Assembly (NCBI GenBank): GCA_021205375.1 | Contig: JAJPXR010000034.1 | Span: 1-6,593 of the forward strand | Length of the DNA stretch: 6,593 nucleotides | From: Clostridiales bacterium | Lineage (GTDB): Bacteria; Bacillota; Clostridia; Oscillospirales; Oscillospiraceae | Direction: 5' to 3' | Shown here: positions 4,995-6,593 of the stretch, in pieces | How the letters are laid out: each line of letters opens with the position of its first letter | Numbering within the stretch: position 1 is the first letter of the stretch | The notes under the pieces: generated by a model | Database searches by the model: none | The model's input: the letters and a program-made list of their open reading frames with translations, nothing else | Told to the model about the DNA's origin: nothing | Made by a program: the position numbers and the translations under genes

Positions 4995-6289
4995 GTGTCC
5001 TTAAAACCTCCTCCCTGGGAACTGTTGACAACGAAACTGGCGGGGTTGCGGCTGAACCGGGTCAGGCCGGAGGGCCAGACGAGGGTCTCCTCTCCGCTGA
5101 GGACGAACACCCGCAGGTCGGCTTTCCGCTCCACCCGCTGGTCGCCCTCCATGATGGGCAGGTCCTTGAAGTCGATGACCTCCTGGGCGATGAACCGCCG
5201 GGGTTCGGTGCGGATGGTCTGCCGGAACCGCTCCAACTGGGCCTCGTCCATGTCCCGGCCAAAGACCACGCCGTAGCCGCCGGCCTCCGCCACGTCCTTG
5301 ACCACCAGCTTTTCCAGGTTGGCCAGCACATACTCCCGGTCCTCCTGGTAGAAGGGCAGGTAGGTGGGGGCGTTGTGGAGGATGGGGGTCTCGTGGAGGT
5401 AGTATTCGATCATCTTGGGGACGAAGTAATAAATGCCCTTGTCGTCGGCCACGCCGTTGCCGGGGGCGTTGATGAGGGCCACGTTGCCCGCCCGGTAAGC
5501 GTCCATCACGCCGGGGATGCCGATGAGGCTCTCCGGCAGGAAAGCGGTGGGGTCCAGGTACTCGTCGGAGATGCGCCGGTAGATGGCGCCCACCCGCTCC
5601 TTGTGGCCCTGGGTGCCCAGGTAATAGACCACGTTGTTCTCCACGAACAGCTCGCCGCATTCGGCCAGCACCGAACCGGTCTGCTCGGCCAGGTAGCTGT
5701 GTTCAAAATAGGCGGCGTTGTACCGGCCCGGCGTGAAGATGACGTTCAGGCCGCCCACGTTCACGTTGTCCATGACGGCTTTCAGCAGCGCGCCGTAGTT
5801 GCGGTTGTCCACGATGGGATTCTCCCGGAAGGTCTCCGGGCTGCACCGGCGGCACAGCCCGCGGGCGATGAGGGGGTAGCTGGCCCCGGAGGGGATGCGC
5901 AGGTTGTCCTCCAGGATGAACCAGCCCCCATCCTTGGCCTGCACCAGGTCGATGCCGGAGATGTGACTGTAAATGCCCTTGGGGGGCGTGATGCCCTCGC
6001 ACTGGGGCAGGTAGCCGGACCCGGCGAACACGAAGTCCTCCGGCACTACCCCGTCCAGGATGATCTGCTTCTTGCCGTACACGTCCCGTAGGAACAGGTT
6101 CAGGGCGTTGACCCGCTGCACCAGGCCCCGGTTCAGCTCATCGAACTCCGCCGCCGTGATGACGCGGGGGATGGGGTCGAAGGGGAACAGCCGCTCCTGA
6201 AAGGTGCCGTTTTTATAAATGCCAAACTTGACGCCATAGCGCTGCAACTGGTCGTTGATGCGCCCGGCGTGTTCGATGATTCTCTCCAT
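4976..6289 (-). CDS. Circularly permuted ATP-grasp ligase (COG2308 type)
   Basis: This 437-residue protein belongs to the circularly permuted type 2 ATP-grasp family, predicted to form amide or peptide bonds at the cost of ATP. The order of motifs is typical: FILEDNLRIPSGASYPL (residues 124-140, with E127 and N129 as expected metal/ATP ligands), LNVIFTPGRYNAAYFEH (181-197), LINAPGNGVADDK (272-284), the glycine-rich KDVAEAGGYG loop (331-340), WPSGLTRF (405-412) and VNSSQGGGFKDTWVL (421-435). The length is normal for the short stand-alone form. I chose the ATG at 6289 because GAGAGAGG ends 7 bases upstream. A TTG at 6313 would add 8 residues but lacks a ribosome site and would read through this one. 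It is first in the unit and overlaps alpha-E by 19 bases. The substrate is unknown; published comparative analysis of amidoligases links this gene set to synthesis of peptide-like metabolites or tags. Confidence 0.93.
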   Translation of the reverse strand: MERIIEHAGRINDQLQRYGVKFGIYKNGTFQERLFPFDPIPRVITAAEFDELNRGLVQRVNALNLFLRDVYGKKQIILDGVVPEDFVFAGSGYLPQCEGITPPKGIYSHISGIDLVQAKDGGWFILEDNLRIPSGASYPLIARGLCRRCSPETFRENPIVDNRNYGALLKAVMDNVNVGGLNVIFTPGRYNAAYFEHSYLAEQTGSVLAECGELFVENNVVYYLGTQGHKERVGAIYRRISDEYLDPTAFLPESLIGIPGVMDAYRAGNVALINAPGNGVADDKGIYYFVPKMIEYYLHETPILHNAPTYLPFYQEDREYVLANLEKLVVKDVAEAGGYGVVFGRDMDEAQLERFRQTIRTEPRRFIAQEVIDFKDLPIMEGDQRVERKADLRVFVLSGEETLVWPSGLTRFSRNPASFVVNSSQGGGFKDTWVLSR

Positions 6290-6296
6290 CTCATTT

Positions 6297-6304
6297 CCTC
6301 TCTC
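6297..6304 (-). promoter_or_regulatory. Ribosome binding site deciding the ATP-grasp start
   Basis: GAGAGAGG on the minus strand ends 7 bases before the ATG at 6289. It favours this start over the upstream in-frame TTG at 6313. Confidence 0.75.
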
Positions 6305-6348
6305 AAAACGCAAAAACAGGGATAAAAAAACTGGTTATCTCTTTGAAT

Positions 6349-6412
6349 CAGCCACGCTTTTAGTAGCGAGTGATTTTAGTGGCTGGTGGCTAGAAGAGGG
6401 GATTTCTCTTCT
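6349..6412 (-). promoter_or_regulatory. Structured 5' leader of the ATP-grasp operon
   Basis: Two perfect 7-bp inverted repeats lie in tandem. One is AGAAGAG...CTCTTCT (6392-6398 with 6406-6412, 7-base loop); the other is CAGCCAC...GTGGCTG (6349-6355 with 6379-6385, 23-base loop). A smaller CGCT/AGCG pair (6355-6358 with 6365-6368) lies inside the second as an alternative. There is also a TTTTAGTRGC direct repeat at 6358 and 6374. No known riboswitch or T-box pattern is recognised. Attenuation or the end of an upstream transcript are both possible. Confidence 0.35.
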
Positions 6413-6443
6413 TAAAATCTCACCTCCGTCGAACAAAACCGGC

Positions 6444-6527
6444 ACCAGATGACAAGCACTAGCCCCTCTTGCCTCCCCTGAAAGGGGAGGAGGGCCGCCG
6501 CCTTTAGGCGGTGGCGGAGGGGTTCTT
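6444..6527 (+). repeat. Structured intergenic repeat, copy C
   Basis: The core (6463-6526) is identical to copy B for 62 bases and ends in TTCTT instead of TTTT. It has the same outer stem and two inner hairpins. The left flank (ACCAGATGACAAGCACTAG) is similar to that of copy B. It sits between the candidate promoter at 6528-6558 and the ATP-grasp gene, so it would be transcribed in antisense orientation as part of the leader. Confidence 0.85.
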
Positions 6528-6558
6528 GGTATAAGCTGAAAAAACGGTTCTATGTCAA
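6528..6558 (-). promoter_or_regulatory. Candidate promoter for the ATP-grasp/alpha-E operon
   Basis: On the minus strand a perfect -35 element, TTGACA (6558-6553), is followed by TATACC (6533-6528) after 19 bases, or by TTATAC after 18. The -35 is consensus while the -10 is weak and the spacing is at the long end. This is the best sigma-70-like match in the window. It implies a leader of about 230 bases containing repeat copy C and the tandem hairpins. Bases beyond 6558 hold no recognised feature. Confidence 0.4.
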
Positions 6559-6593
6559 GAGTTGGGGCAGAGAAAAATAACCCGCAAAAATAG

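Noticed and set aside
4293..5276. Plus-strand open frame of 327 codons opposite alpha-E and the ATP-grasp end
   Set aside because: It starts inside repeat copy B and runs antisense to two well-supported genes with no motif of its own.
4922..6091. Long open frame on the plus strand (389 codons) opposite the ATP-grasp gene
   Set aside because: It is antisense to a gene with all expected motifs, its translation is rich in V, G, A and H as expected from GC-rich antisense, and it has no recognised domain.
6255..6452. Small plus-strand open frame (65 codons) across the ATP-grasp leader
   Set aside because: It overlaps the start of the ATP-grasp gene in antisense, has no clear ribosome site and resembles no known protein.

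Overview
The window looks like chromosomal DNA from a GC-rich Clostridia gut bacterium, probably of the Oscillospiraceae group (Flavonifractor, Lawsonibacter or Oscillibacter type). The grounds are GC-rich genes separated by AT-rich gaps, strong GGAGG-type ribosome sites, TTG and GTG starts, the protein families present, and a GC-rich structured intergenic repeat of the kind I associate with these genomes. This placement is an inference from sequence character, not from a database match.

All seven genes lie on the minus strand, so they read from right to left. The right half (6289 to 3315) encodes a circularly permuted ATP-grasp ligase, an alpha-E helical protein and a transglutaminase-like cysteine protease or amidase. 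This trio is a known conserved set, predicted in comparative genomics to make or attach a peptide-like product; its substrate is unknown. The ATP-grasp and alpha-E genes overlap by 19 bases. The transglutaminase gene is set apart by 243 bases that hold a repeat and a possible promoter, and it is followed by a 13-bp perfect hairpin that probably ends transcription.

The left half (3008 to 135) is a tightly packed four-gene operon: two adjacent M14-type (succinylglutamate desuccinylase/aspartoacylase family) proteins joined by an ATGA overlap, a type 1 isopentenyl-diphosphate isomerase, and a small HAD-fold protein joined to the isomerase gene by a GTGA overlap. The first M14 protein has the full zinc and catalytic signature. 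The second appears to have lost two zinc histidines and the catalytic glutamate, so the pair looks like an enzyme plus a pseudoenzyme partner.

Four copies of a structured repeat punctuate the region. Copies A (3106-3169), B (4245-4308) and C (6463-6526) share an orientation and are almost identical; copy D at the left edge is inverted, diverged and cut by the window end. Copies A and D share an extra outer hairpin at the same spacing. The repeats sit exactly at the boundaries of the transcription units, and copy C probably lies in the 5' leader of the ATP-grasp operon. No RNA genes, CRISPR arrays, insertion sequences or transposases were seen.
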